A stretch of DNA of 64,000 nt from Silurus meridionalis (lineage: Eukaryota; Chordata; Actinopteri; Siluriformes; Siluridae), in the NCBI RefSeq assembly GCF_014805685.1, contig NC_060902.1, positions 4,331,286-4,395,285 on the forward strand. Reading direction: 5' to 3'. The notes beneath the pieces were generated by a model, which made no database searches, was not told the origin of the DNA, and was given only the letters and a program-made list of their open reading frames with translations. Shown here one piece after another: positions 45,151 to 57,340 of this stretch (position 1 is its first letter; each line of letters begins with the position of its first letter). The translations under genes and the position numbers were made by a program.

Positions 45151-45469
45151 GAGCTGACCTAGAAGTAACATAATGTAGAACAGTGCTTGCTTAAAATTTG
45201 TTTATTTTTGACAAACAAGGTGCAATCTAAAAAATTGACACTTGTTTTGGATCATGTAATGTAAGCTTTGTTTTTTCTGTAAAACCCATCCTTTTTGTGC
45301 AAATTGTGTTGATATTTCAATTAGTTTGTTCTTTTAATGCAAATAATATGCAGAAAAAATAAAATACAAAATCTAAGTTATATTTTAGACTAAATAACAT
45401 AAATATATTAATTTGGGAAGTTTGAACCAGCCCTACATTTAACTTATAACGTGAACATTTTCAGATAAT

Positions 45470-45800
45470 TATCTATAGCTCTCTTACCCTAATGACGCAT
45501 GTGAAGAATTGCCTTTGCTCACAATTATAGCAATTGACGTGAACCACAATTAACCATTATGATTCAATTGTCTGATAAGTAGTTCATTTAGTACACGGTC
45601 ATCAAATATGAAGCACATGCCATGGAACCAACTTAATAAAGGTTCCAATCTGATAATGGAGCTACTCTCTTTTTTTACTCTGCGGCAAAATGAAGCAATA
45701 ATCTCTGGGTTATAAATTTAGCTAATAACAAAATGTGCTAATGATGCAAGTTTTCATTAGCAAGCTGAATAGTTTGCTCTTGTAACCATTTGTCATTAAA
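45470..45800. promoter_or_regulatory. Candidate conserved non-coding segment
   Basis: Repeat-free interval with CACAATTAACCATTATGATT, CAATTGTCTGATAAGTAG, AATGTGCTAATGATGCAAGT and TTTCATTAGCAAGCTGAATA: closely spaced homeodomain- and POU-like words, no frame. Regulatory role is inferred from composition only. Confidence 0.3.
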
Positions 45801-45965
45801 AAAATGAAAAAGAATTTGGTGGGTTTACAACTATGGGATCCACATCCCTGATTTATGATGTTTTAGTTTTCATTCAGATTTCACCCTATTCTGGATCTGG
45901 ATACTGTTTATCTTGGGAAAATCTTTGGTTTTGGGTTATTTCTAGGTTTATCCAACATGATCTTT

Positions 45966-46191
45966 CGTTCCCTGGTGGTCTAGTGCTCTCACCGCTGCGG
46001 CCTGGGTTCGATCCCTGGTCAGAAAACCAACCCCATCCATTAGGGTTGCACAAGCCTTAGTGCCGGTCCCAAGCCCGGATAAAAGGGGAGGGTTGCGTTA
46101 GGAAGGGCATCCAGCGTAAAAACATGTGCCAAATCAAACATGCGGATGGTCCGCTGTAGCGACCCCTAATGGGAGAAGCCGAAAGAAAGTT
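45966..46191 (+). mobile_element. tRNA-Glu-derived SINE, family 2, copy with shortened head
   Basis: Starts with CGTTCCCTGGTGGTCTAGTG, then skips about 14 bases of the tRNA D-arm region and continues CTCTCACCGCTGCGGC and GGGTTCGATCCCTGGTCAG. Body GTGCCGGTCCCAAGCCCGG; tail GCGACCCCTAATGGGAGAAG and CCGAAAGAAAG. A perfect 19-bp target duplication flanks it (45947-45965 and 46192-46210). Confidence 0.93.
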
Positions 46192-46479
46192 TTTATCCAA
46201 CATGATCTTTTACATGTAAAGTGTTAATATAATTTTGGTTCAGTTAGAATGGCTAAGGTGTTTTGTGCCCATACTGAGCAGCAGTTGTATAGTTTGGTGT
46301 TGATGGTTAACGATTACATATAACTGACAATGACAACATTAATTAATTTCATGAAACGGCCTGGCAATTTACTTGCCATGACAATGCATGCCATAAACAC
46401 TGACAATTCTACAGTATACAACAGGAGAAAGAACAGAATGGCCCAAAACTTTGGACTATTATTAGATTGGATGTATGGT

Positions 46480-46560
46480 CTTGTTGGATGGTGAAGTTGG
46501 TTCCATTTCACTGGGGTCCAGACTGAATTGCATGGCACTGAAGTAAGGAATGGTTGCAAT
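46480..46560. mobile_element. Tc1-type fragment, shared with 54868-55188
   Basis: AAGTTGGTTCCATTTCACTG, GGGTCCAGACTGAATTGCAT and GGCACTGAAGTAAGGAATGG pair with AAATTGGTTTCAATTAGTCA, CAGTCCAGATGGAATTGCAT and GGAGTTCAAGTATGGAATGG at 55122-55182. Transposon fragment of the family discussed there. Confidence 0.55.
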
Positions 46561-47483
46561 GTTAGCTCAGTTTTTCACCCGATATAAGTCCAGAGCCTTC
46601 CCGGATATAGTTTTGATTTAATTTTCATTCTTTATTTTAATTTTATTTTTACTCTTAGTTTGTATTTAATTATATTATTGTTTTAGTTTTTGACATATAA
46701 AAAAAGCATTGGTATTTGTAAACGTGTAGAATAAATGATCAAAAGATAAGATTATCTAATATCCAACAAGCGAGAAATATCACTTAATGTTGAATTTTGC
46801 CATGTATTACAGCAAATACCTATTATTTAACATCCAACATAAAATATGTATTTCCAAAAGCATAATGCTTTAACATTCTGGATACTTGATAAAGATTCCT
46901 GCATGTTAACACTTAAAATGTGCAGCATTAAAAAATACAAAAGTTCATTACTCTGGAAACAAAAATTCGACTTCATGTTGCAGATGGACATAACAGCTGC
47001 AGGTTAGTTTTTGTGATCATTTTCATTAAAATCCACGCATATGAAATAGAGGCAGGGGCTGATTTCCTTCTTACTATCAGTGATCATTATGTCAAAGGAT
47101 TTACCCAAAAGGATCAAGGAATTTTTAAGCCTGCAGTGCAGATCTAAGTGCAACTTTTCAACAGCAGTTCAGCTAGTTAAAAGAGACACAGAAGCAGGAT
47201 TACAAACCTGAAGCACAACAAACTACAATACAATAATTTAATTTACTGATTAGAACAAAAATTTAAATGTGTAAAATTTGTTCATCAAGACAAAAAGCAG
47301 TCATTCTAAATTTGTGTATTATGGTTACATATAAAAATTAAACCCATAATGCAACAGTTTACCTCAATAATAGGAATTATAGGAGGAGTTTATGTTGATC
47401 ATCATCAATATTATCCTCTGACAGTGTCATTTGTTGCCAAGATTGTAATTTAAAGTCCGGTGTCTAAATCCTTATTTCGTCTA
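46561..47483. other. No recognisable feature
   Basis: About 0.9 kb A/T-rich, no supported content. Confidence 0.45.
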
Positions 47484-47789
47484 ACAACCCTGATTCCAAA
47501 AAGGTTGTGACACTAGGCAAATTGTAAATAAAACAGAATGCAATGACAGCTGTTCAGACCTTTAAAAATTTTCTAACTTTTATTCAGTGCATTATGAAAC
47601 AAAAAATACAACAAAGAAGACCCAGGATTAATGAGAAGACAGAATCATGTATCAGACATAAATAGGATAACATTTCTCTCTCAAAACTTTAGTAACTAGT
47701 CTTCTCAGTTCCCATATGTATACAGACTGTTGTTAAAAGAAAATAGGATACATTTTACCCAGCATTCCAATTTATTTTAAATTGGGTTG
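47484..47789 (+). mobile_element. Tc1-like deletion derivative (CCCCAATT family)
   Basis: Left ACAACCCTGATTCCAAAAAG then GTTGTGACACTAGG; right TTTAAATTGGGTTG. Between them is the 3' part of the transposase gene in plus orientation: GCATTATGAAACAAAAAATA, CAACAAAGAAGACCCAGGAT, CTTTAGTAACTAGTCTTCTC and AGACTGTTGTTAAAAGAAAA. About 300 bp; same family as 24824-26489. Confidence 0.82.
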
Positions 47790-50154
47790 CATAATGGCCA
47801 TTACTTTAGTTGCTACTGCTATCTGTAAAGAGAGAAAAATAGTAATTGCAATTAAACAGAGCATCAAATAGGATGGTATTTAAATGTATCTCTATGCCAA
47901 TCTTATTGCTGTCTATGCTTTTCTTTCATGCATCATGTTACACTATTCAGAGCAAAAAGGTCATGGAGTGAAAGCTATTTATTTAGCATGAAAGATTTAC
48001 CCACATCTTTTTCCTGGCAGTGAGGAATCACAGGAACACACACTGCCCTTCAAAGAATATATAACGTGTGTTTAAACAACTGGAATGACTCAAAAGAAGT
48101 CCAAATGAGGTGAGTCTGCTGACTGCTAATCAGGCATTTGCAAATTTTGGAAGACATCCAGAATGCAAACTCTGTGCTCTGAGAGAGAGAATGAGAACAT
48201 GCGCTACACAACAAGCTTGTGAATGGAACACAAGAACAACCATGGATACAGTCAACGATATAAAGCTAGGTGAATAATACAACACAAACACCTCTGTATA
48301 GGAAGAAATTTGGTGAAAAATATGTGCAATTCAGTGTGCAATTAAATTCTGATATCTGATTGGTGATGAGCTGTTGATTTAGTTTTTTGATAACTACAGC
48401 TTTGACAGCTGTTCCACATGTAATTCAAATCAGTTTTATATGATTGAGAAAATCGGATTTATTATTATAATTATTATTTACAGTTATTGTTTCTAAGGTA
48501 ACAAATCATTCACACACTGCATTTTGATGAATGCTCCACATAAGCAAATTTCAACAAACAAATGAATTTATTAAATATTCTATTAGTTATTTAACAAGTA
48601 AATAGAAGGGAACATTCTATAAGGAGATGCTTTTTAAACCTTTATAAAATGAGTCTGCAATATTAAGAGGTGAAGCTATTATCAACTGTTATTAATATCA
48701 AGAAAGTCTGGCAAAGGAAGAATTGTTTCTAGCCTCTATAATGCAAGTAATAAGAATTATCTTGTCTCATAGAACATTAAGCATAACTATAAATGGATGA
48801 AAGTGCATTCATTGCACAAATACACATCCTGCACTTTTCTGCACTTTACATAGGCATGCTTTTATGCATTGATAGTATATTGTATATTATAGTAATAATT
48901 TATTTGATATTAGGGATAAGCCATACTGTTTCTCCCTTTAAGTGGATGTAAACGCAGCTTTGCATCGAACAATATTAATTTTCTTTTATCTTATTTTTTA
49001 ATAAAACACAGAGGGACAAAACACCTCAGAATGTGCTATTATTAAAAAATAATGTGATAAAAGTAACTGGGATGGATCATATCACACTGTCATTGAATAT
49101 TACCCTTACAAAACTGTCTACTGTATGCTATTAATTACATAATAAATGCTATCAATCAAACCTGAAAATATCTTTTTTTCTTTCCTTTTTAAAATAAAAT
49201 ACGAATGAAAACCATTCAACACTGGCATGCTGCTGAACAGGGTTACAGCTTGAGGGAATAATCAGATTGCTTATTATTTTAGAAAAATGCCAATCAACAC
49301 AATGAAAAATGTTGAGTTTTCATTTCTTTATAAAAAAAAAATTAAAAAGGGAGGTAAAAGTGTGCAACTGGTGGGGCTGCTTAAATTTGGCTGTTGTGCT
49401 CATTGTGCTCGAGGTGCTGGAGGTGCTCTCACTGGCTCTTGTGCGAGCTGGTAGCTTGACAGCAAGCTGGAAGGTACTTTTCCTTGGGGGGAATCTGTGA
49501 CAAGAAATAGAAAATGTCTTTAGGGAATGTAGTGTAGAGCTTCCCCATCATCTCCTCCAGGATGTAGCTCTTTTGTACTTTGAACCTTCAGCTGCCAGTC
49601 TGAAATATATAATAGATTCATGGGGCTTCCCAGGTTTTGCTGTTTTCTGACTTCAATACTTCAGCCTGTGACATGGAATTTTGGTCATATTTAAAGATAT
49701 ATCAATAATGTAATGAGGAAAGAGGAAAGAAGAGATTTTCTAGTCAAGCGATAATCCTCATTACAACTGTAACGTAAAGCATATGAGAAATAGTACCATA
49801 TAATTGTTGTAATTGCTATAACTGTACTATGTCTATTCAGGTTTGCTCTGCTTTTATAAAAAAGAAAAATGTTTTTCATTCCTTCTGTACCGGCATCCCT
49901 TCCTAGCATTAAAAAAGCTGCTGTCCTTGGTGCTGAAGTTAAATTGCATGAAATCTACATGTTCATTGCATACAAAGTCCAGCATCCCTAAAATAAAAAA
50001 AAGGTCACAACAACTCTAGATAACACTCTCTTACAGTGGAATATTAATAGTTTGTCTGGACATAACTACAACTTTAAGCTAAATCTATGTATGACAATCT
50101 TGGCATTACAAGCTCCATTAGACGAGTAGATTAAAACCAGAAGGATTATTATTA
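47790..50154. other. No recognisable feature
   Basis: About 2.4 kb, the longest interval without a named repeat. A 63-codon Val/Leu-rich plus-strand frame at 49309-49500 lacks any motif. A GA repeat (five GA units) is at 48182-48191. Confidence 0.4.
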
Positions 50155-50215
50155 TTATTCAGTAGTTCATCTTCTGTAGCTGTTTTATCCTGGTTAGCAT
50201 TTAATGGATCCGGTA
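50155..50215 (-). repeat. Fish retroposon tail, reverse
   Basis: TTCATCTTCTGTAGCTGTTT followed by TATCCTGGTTAGCATTTAAT and GGATCCGG is the reverse of the tail seen at 34905-35045. Confidence 0.5.
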
Positions 50216-51149
50216 TGTGTGATGTTATAAAATTCACCATTCAGACATTAGAAGTAGTAGTAGTACACTAATAGTAGTATTATTTATAGTATTTTGGATG
50301 CTATTACTGCATTCAATTAATTATATTACCAAATCATCTGTTGTCTTTTCCTCACACACTGCAAATAGGTATAATTAAATGATGCAAACAAGTGAACCTG
50401 TTGCTTCATAAAGACGTCGCTAGGTAATCTCAAAGACAGTGCACTATAGTGATAAAATATTCATCTGTATTCATAGGCTCTGATTATGATGAAAACAGAA
50501 TATGTCAGAGCTTTTCTTGACTCTTTTATTGTATTATTTAAGAGAAAAATCACCAAATGGTTTCTATAAAATGCATGTTATGATATGTAATAATGCATAA
50601 TTATTAGTTTGGTAATGCTCCTTACTTTCCTTGAGTGACAATATAATCAAATGTTATCAAATATGAACATGCAAGCAAAGTAAATTTTACTTCCCATGTT
50701 TTTATTTAAATCTTCAAAACACAACATCAATTGTCTCTTAAAAGCTCTACATCAATAAAACCAGCTCCTCTGCATTTTATTTATATTTCAGTTTGAAGTA
50801 TCCAATGAAGTTCACCCATGTAGAACGTACCTATCTCCTGTGACCTTCTCGTGCTATACAGTGTAAACCTATAGTTATCCATGTGCATCAGAAGACAGAT
50901 AAGACATGAATTATTTACAAGAAATGTTACACGTTTGCACATTCAAAAGTCACTTGGAGTATATTATTTGGCTGTAAGGTTTTGAAACGCTGTCAATATT
51001 ACACTTTAGTTCATTTTGCAAAACTTTTGAGAGCGATGGGAATTCTTGTTTCATTTGATTTGGCTCATTAGTATGAGATTGAAGGGTTTGGCTCAGACAC
51101 ACAACTAAGAGTGAAAAACACACCTCGCCATCCATATGAAAGATCAGGT

Positions 51150-51150
<1 letters not shown>
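50216..51150. other. No recognisable feature
   Basis: About 0.9 kb without supported content apart from a short AGTAGTAGTAGTA run near 50252. Confidence 0.45.

Positions 51151-51232
<82 letters not shown>
51151..51232 (+). repeat. (GAAA)n microsatellite
   Basis: About 20 perfect GAAA units, abutting the truncated left end of the Tc1 element at 51233. Confidence 0.97.
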
Positions 51233-51233
<1 letters not shown>

Positions 51234-52320
51234 GTTGGGGCAGGGCAACAAAATTCTGGAAAGTGTTATTAATAATATTAACTATTTGAGAAACATTTTG
51301 CAACTAATTAGGTTAACAGGTGTCCTAGGGCTGCTTTACGGGTTAAGCAGAGACTCTAAGAAGTAAAGATGGGCAGAGCTTCACCAATCTGTAAAAGGCT
51401 GTGTCTACAGAATTATGTTTCTCAATATAAAATTGCAGAACATTTGAATATTTCATCATTTACAGTACATAATATCGGCAAAAGTTTCCAAGAATCCCTC
51501 AGGCCCTCTGGCAGCACTGAATTTAAAACATGATTTAGGAATGGAAATCACTGCATGGGCTCATTACCACCCCCAGAAATCATTATCTGTGAACACAGTT
51601 TTCCATGTCATTCACAAATGCAGGTTAAATCTCTATTATGCCAAGAAGAAAGCATGCAGAACATGATCCAGAAACGCTGTCATCCTCTCTGCACCAAATC
51701 TCATTTAAAATGTACTGAGGCAAAATGGAAAACTGTTTGTGGTCAGACAAAACAAAATGTTGCTTTCTTTTTAAAAGCCATAGACACTACATCCTCCAGA
51801 CTAAAGAGGAGTGGGATCATTCAGCTTGTTATCAGTGCCCAGTTCAAAAAGCCACATCTATGATGGTATGGGGGTGTATTAGTGTCTGTGGAATGCTCCC
51901 ATCCAGAAGATGTTTTTTTTTTTATGGAAGGCCTCTCATATTTGAGCAAGATAATGCTGACTGCATAATACACCTATTATAATAGCATGACTTCTTAGTA
52001 GAAGAGTCTGTGTCCTGAACTGGCCTGCCTGCCGTCTAGACCTTTCACCATTTAAAAACTTTTGGTGCATCATGAAACAAGAAATACAACAAAGGACACC
52101 CAGAACTAGTGAGCAGTTCTGTAAATACTGTATCAAATACATATGTGGCAACACTCTTCCTCCAAAAGTCTCCCAGCAACTGGTCTTCTTAGTTCATATA
52201 AGTGTATGGACAGAAGATGGTAAATGGTATATATTCCCAGTATTCCCAGTATATTAATTTATGAGATTTGCAAATCATTACATGTTAACATTTTGCACAT
52301 TGTCCCATTTTTTGGGGTGG
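51233..52320 (+). pseudogene. Tc1-like transposase, dead copy (CCCCAATT family)
   Basis: GTTGGGGCAGGGCAACAAAA opens the element; its left terminal repeat is lost at the GAAA run. The transposase begins near 51369 (ATGGGCAGAGCTTCACC) with a helix-turn-helix part read as IAEHLNISSFTVHNI-like text. The middle is open over 51555-51863 (MGSLPPPEIIICEHSFPCHS start). The acidic residue of the WSDE-type motif reads WSDKTKC. An FEQDNAD motif remains at about 51938, and CPSRPFTI-like text follows. Frameshifts and a stop after FEQDNADCIIHLL break it. The right end is ATTTGCAAATCATTACATGT and CCCATTTTTTGGGGTG. Confidence 0.87.
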
Positions 52321-53550
52321 ACTTGGCATTGTTTTAATATCTGTAATTTGTGTAATACTATCTGCACTTGGTGTATTAATATCTGTAATTCGTGTAATAA
52401 TATATTTAACCTGTGTATTAATATCTTGCTTTTTTAGTTCAGCTATGGAGTCATAAAGATAATGTCACTCAGCATGACTTCCTGTAATCTGTTATTAGAT
52501 GGAAGATTTCTCACTGCCGAAATTCCCTGGGAGCTTTAAAGAAAAGAGCAGCAACAAATCGCTTTATGAAAGATATGTTTTAGTGGTGTGAGAAAATTGC
52601 ACCAGCTGTCAGAAAACAAAGTCTCCAACTTACATTGGTCCATCACTGCCAGTTGACCCAATGGCATGAGGTTATATTTGGTCCACATAAAAGAATTCTA
52701 GTGTAAAATAAACAAGCTGGGAGATTTAATTACATTAGATTAGATGTTAGATGCTCTATGTATTTCATGAAACACTCCACCAAAAGGAGTAGCAATGAGC
52801 AACTGGCACCTGTTACCTGGTTACATCCTGCTTGAAAATAACATAAGGTCTAAATCAATATCGAACACTATAGCCAAATATGAATAGATTATTAGTATGG
52901 AACAGGGAACCCTCCCGAGTTCAGGATCAAACCTGGGGCCTGGAAGTTTCTATTTATTAATGAGGAAATACTATTTGAATGAGAAAAGTTTAAATAATAG
53001 CGTTATTGTAGGATTATATTTTTGCCATTGTGCAGTCTTTTCCTGTACATTATTATTGCTTTTACCAAATCGTTTGCAATGCAAACATCTCAACAGACAC
53101 TTCGAATACCAATCATCATGATCAGATGGAGTGAGCAGCCATCTGTTCAGAAATAAAAGGAAACTATTTGCCCAAATCATTTAAAACCACGTTATCAGTG
53201 GAACTGCATTGCCTGCTTGTATTAGCAGATGCTGCAAAAGCAAACAGCAGGCTATTAAATCATTTGTTTATGGAAAGGGAAAAAATACTGCTAAAGCATT
53301 TGTAGTTTGCTTGAATATGAAACTCATGCTGTGTAAGGAATATCAATTCATTGATATTCACCAAAACAAAAATATATAAGCATTACTGCATTTGGTTCAT
53401 TCATAAGCCTACATAATTTCAAGTGTAGTGTACTGCTGGGGAGGAAAATTCTTGCTTTGGTACGAGGTGAGAATAATATTTGTTCCCTTGTGAAAATAAT
53501 GAAAATAATGAAGATTACTTAGGATTGTTGCACTCATTTAAAACCCTTGT
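52321..53550. promoter_or_regulatory. Repeat-free interval with candidate regulatory segments
   Basis: A short TTAATATCTGTAATT(C/T)GTGT repeat (three diverged units, about 52335-52425) is followed by repeat-free sequence. Two parts stand out: 52440-52690 (GTCATAAAGATAATGTCACT, TGTAATCTGTTATTAGATGG) and 53165-53330 (ATTTAAAACCACGTTATCAG, CAGGCTATTAAATCATTTGT). No frame with gene features. Enhancer role is a guess from composition. Confidence 0.25.
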
Positions 53551-53564
53551 GAGAAAGAAAGAAA

Positions 53565-53608
<44 letters not shown>

Positions 53609-53627
53609 AAAGAAGAAAGAAAGAAAA

Positions 53628-53658
<31 letters not shown>

Positions 53659-53694
53659 AAGAAAGAAAGAAAGAAAAGAAGAAAGAAAGAAAGA
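53551..53694 (+). repeat. 144-bp pure purine tract, (GAAA)n with GAAAA/GAA variants
   Basis: Only A and G occur over 144 bases. Mostly GAAA units, interrupted at intervals by AAGAAGAAAG variants. It gives Lys/Glu/Arg frames on the plus strand and Phe/Leu/Ser frames on the minus strand, neither of them genes. Confidence 0.95.
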
Positions 53695-54250
53695 TGAAAG
53701 GTAGAATGTAAGGAGGGAATAAAGAATTAAGAAAGAAGTAGGGAAATAAAAAAGTAATGAAAAAGAAAAGAAGACAAGGGGCAGGAAATAAAAAGGAAGG
53801 AAGGAAGGAAGTTAAGAAGGAAAATATGGAAGAAAGGAAAGAAAGAATTGATAAGGAAGGGCAGGGGCAAGGAAATAAAAAGGAAGGAAGGAAGGAAGGA
53901 AGGAAGGAAGGAAGGAAGGAAGGAAGGAAGGAAGGAAGGACTACGGAAACTTCATCAGTATAAAAATACGGATGAGTGAGATTACAGTTGGTTAAACCCA
54001 GAGCATCAGGCATGGACCAGGAAGAAATAGACAGGAAGAAATGAGGCAGTAAGGATGGAAATAAGGAAGGGTGGGAGAATGAAAAGTGGAAATAAAAATG
54101 AAAAAACAAAGGAGGGAAAAAAGGAAGTAAATGAAGTAAAAAAAGCCAGGATAAAATCAGCATAAAAGTCCAGATGAGTCAGATTACAGTGGGTGAAACC
54201 CAGAGCATCAGGCATTGACCAGCTCAAGAGAAAGTAGATCAGATTTTTCA
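53695..54250 (+). repeat. Purine-rich stretch with (GGAA)n and a duplicated unit
   Basis: A 15-unit GGAA run lies at 53881-53940. The word GGAAATAAAAAGGAAGGAAG occurs near 53785 and near 53871. A non-repetitive segment GATTACAGTTGGTTAAACCC/AGAGCATCAGGCATGGACCA (53978-54018) recurs as GATTACAGTGGGTGAAACCC/AGAGCATCAGGCATTGACCA (54182-54222). This shows tandem duplication of a unit of about 205 bp. Confidence 0.85.
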
Positions 54251-54867
54251 ATACAGAAATCTCCAAGAGAATCATGGACATAAATCTGTTATAAATACTT
54301 TACCAATGTAATCTTATCTCACACAAGGGCAAAACTCCCTGCAGCCAATTCTCCATTTACTATCTGCATCCATGTGGTTTTCCTCTGGGTCCACTCACCT
54401 AATGGATACCAAAATAGCCTTGACTGTGACTTGTGTCTTAATCTGCATTTTATCTAGTGTTCTTACTTTAGACTTCGGATCCACCAGGATAAAAAAAGAC
54501 CACGGTAGAGAAGATGAAGGAATCACTTGAAAAAAAAATCATGTTATCTAAAGGAATAAAATGCAATAAGCCACAATGGGGGCAAAAAAATTGGATTTTC
54601 GTCTGCATGTTAACAACTTAGATTTAAATATTTTCTTATTACCAGCATGTCCTGGGTGTTTCCTTCCCTTATACCACAGCAATTTGCAAATACATACAAT
54701 TTTACATGTATTAAACAATCACAGTTATATTGTGGCTGTCAAAGGTCTTTTATTCTTTTGTTATATGTAACAAACAGGGTAATTTAATGGTATGAACATT
54801 TACTTTAACAAAATAAATATATACATGTTCAGATACTATACATTAATTTAATTGAAAAACCCTCCTC
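54251..54867. other. No recognisable feature
   Basis: About 600 bp; one 64-codon plus-strand frame without a motif. Confidence 0.45.
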
Positions 54868-55188
54868 CTAGCATAAATAACAATTTTACACACTCCTGGG
54901 ATCGGGACTATTCATTTCTCCAAACATTCAGCTAAAGTCCTTTACCATTCTTTTTGTAAAACCTTCCAAATGTGTTCTTTGCTAGTTGGATATTTCATTC
55001 TGACCTTGACCTTCATCTTAGAGCAGTTCAATAGGATTTAAGGGTAGTGACTGGGCGGTTCTATGATGGATAACACTCCAGCTAGAGTTTGTTTTCAGTC
55101 ATTGTCCTGTTTGAGGAAGAAATTGGTTTCAATTAGTCACAGTCCAGATGGAATTGCATGGAGTTCAAGTATGGAATGGTAATCAAAA
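54868..55188. mobile_element. Tc1-type non-autonomous fragment
   Basis: CATAAATAACAATTTTACAC, ACTCCTGGGATCGGG, CCAAATGTGTTCTTTGCTAG and CAGTCATTGTCCTGTTTGAG resemble antisense transposase text of another fish Tc1 group. Its right part is shared with 46480-46560. Ends not resolved. Confidence 0.5.
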
Positions 55189-55267
55189 TAAAATGTAGAA
55201 TTTAAAAAGTATTCATCTGAATTGCAGAGCCATCAAAGTAAACCTGACCATTTCATATTCAATATAT

Positions 55268-55462
55268 GTAGTAGAAAAGTCTGGGTGCCTGGAGTCCAAA
55301 CCTTTGACTTATTGAAAACATTTGAAAGATCCAGGACTTGTTAGCAGGTGAAATCCTGAACAACATTCCTCCCTCAAAACTCCAGCAATTAGTCTTGTCA
55401 TGTTTCATACAAACTGTTTGAGACATGTTGCAGCCAATCACATTTGAAATTACCTTATCATA
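55268..55462 (+). mobile_element. Tc1-like 3' fragment (CCCCAATT family)
   Basis: GTAGTAGAAAAGTCTGGGTG, GAGTCCAAACCTTTGACTTA, TTGAAAACATTTG, AACAACATTCCTCCCTCAAA and ACTCCAGCAATTAGTCTTGT match the transposase 3' part seen at 51990-52190, followed by GAGACATGTTGCAGCC from the 3' UTR. Both termini are missing. Confidence 0.72.
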
Positions 55463-56035
55463 ACTGTTGCAAACACTGTTGCAGACTCCCTCCAAAAAAA
55501 TAATGTATTTGCTAACAAAAAAAAAGTTCAATTAAGAAATAATAGACACTGTACAAAGTAAAATTTAACTAAAAAATCCTATCCGAAGTTACATAACCAT
55601 AATATAGTATTTTAAACTGTATTTTTATCATTAACCTTAAGGTATTAGAAATAACGGTGAAATAACACGAATGCAAATAGCAATCTGAAAAAAAAAAAAT
55701 AATTCAGTTTTGCAGTTTGGACAAATGAAGCATTGGCTGAAAGAGTTGTTCTGTGTAGGGGATGAATGATGGCGCAAGGAGTCCAGTTTATCCATCATGC
55801 TCCTGTCGAATAGGGCATTTGGAGAGTTCAGGCTTAACCTCCGTACACACTGTGCCTTTTTACTTTTCAGTTTGTTCAGACATTGGCCTCAGTTAATTGT
55901 ACATAGTGTTACATTAATTCAAGAATGCAAGTACTAGTAAAAGGGAACAAACAGCAAAAATTATAGAATTATACTATAGAAAATAAAAGCAACAATACTA
56001 AATGAATGAACGAATCGTTTATATATGTATTTAAA
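55463..56035. other. No recognisable feature
   Basis: About 570 bp; GAATGAACGAATCG near 56004 recalls the hAT element at 57503 but is too short to assign. Confidence 0.4.
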
Positions 56036-56416
56036 TGATATGGGCAAAAATACTGGGACACCAGACGTTTCTATCTAGATGTGGTTCTTCCCCAAATATA
56101 GTTTACATGGATTAAAGTGGAAGATCTTTTGTTGTCTGCTATAGAGCTCTAAATTCAACACTATTGAACACCTTTGGGATAAATTGGAACACTGACTTCA
56201 ACCCAGACCGCATCATCTCACCTACATCAGTACCTAATTTTTTAACTTATGCCCCGGATTTGAGCACAAATCTTAACAAGCACACTATAAAATCTAGTGG
56301 AACATCTTCCCATGAGAGTGAAGGTTAATATAAGTGCAAATGGAGACTGAATATGGAATGAGATGTTCAAAATGCACATTTGAATCTATTGGACAGATGT
56401 CTACAAACTTTTGTTT
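56036..56416 (+). mobile_element. Tc1-like deletion derivative (CACTATATGG family)
   Basis: GATATGGGCAAAAATACTGG followed by GACACC at the left. Interior CTATTGAACACCTTTGGGAT and AAATTGGAACACTGACTTCA (transposase text around the EHLWDxLE block, keeping the third acidic residue region in a broken frame) and AACATCTTCCCATGAGAGTG. Right end GACAGATGTCTACAAACTTT. Plus orientation, like 19210-19722. Confidence 0.78.
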
Positions 56417-57221
56417 TAAAATATATAATATAGTATTTAAGTATATAGTATATAAAATAGTATATAATATAAATATCAGGTATATAAAAAAGCCCAAATG
56501 AAAATATATTCTTTTCTTGACTTTCTTGGACTGTAAAATAATGCATTCACAGAGGATCAAACCAAAACTTTAATATTTGAGGTCAGGGAGAATTTCACTT
56601 TCTTTTTTTTCATGCTGATTTACCACTACATAAAGTGACATTGCATTCGTCCGACATTTTCCGACAAGGATAATTAAGTGTATGTAATCTCTATTTAGAA
56701 TAATGTATTTGTGACCCCCGAGGAAAAGGTCGAAACTGCTGCGGGTTGTAGTTTTGCTCAACGCTGATCCAGATGTTTACTGCAAAACCTACACAGCTAT
56801 GGCTTATACTGATGTATTTCTTTTTTTTTTTTCTATAATAATGTAATACTAAAAATTGATTATGCATGCCTGCAGGTCAGTTTGTATTCAGTGAGAGATT
56901 GTTTGGGTTTGTACGTGTTTTGAATGCAAAGGTGAAGTATACCTGTCTCTGTCCTTGAGTCTTCATAGCGATTCATAGCACACTTACAATTTTTATTGAT
57001 TAAAAATATGACACAGCATAACTTTTTTTTTCCGGTTAGACTTACAACTAATATTGTGGAACCTACATAAGGCACGGTCCTGTTTTCGTGTAATTGCAGC
57101 TCTTTATACATTTTCTCTCTTTTCTGAAAAGAAACTGAGACTAAAAATGCAGCGTCATGTTGCCGAGAAATGATGACGAGCTGATTAAAAAAAACCTAAA
57201 TTATTAATATTTGTTAAACAG
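56417..57221. other. No recognisable feature
   Basis: About 800 bp, A/T-rich, with short overlapping minus-strand frames. Confidence 0.45.
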
Positions 57222-57340
57222 TTTAAGAAAATAACTTTATTAATCCTGAGGGGAATTTTTTTGCCAGAGACTGCTTCAGATTACAAGAAAAATAAATATA
57301 AATAAAATATAAATGAAAAAAACTGAAATATTTTATATAC
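57222..57340 (-). repeat. LINE-tail-like repeat
   Basis: AATAACTTTATTAATCCTGA followed by GGGGAATTTTTTTGCC is a reverse copy of the common fish tail TTTATTAATCCC..AGGGAAATT. Short and diverged. Confidence 0.35.

Noticed and set aside
49309..49500. Small membrane protein (Val/Leu-rich, 63 codons)
   Set aside because: No ribosome or splice context in a eukaryotic genome and no family resemblance; likely chance.
53534..54163. 209-codon minus-strand Phe/Leu/Ser frame
   Set aside because: Complement of the purine-rich GAAA/GGAA block; lack of stops follows from composition.
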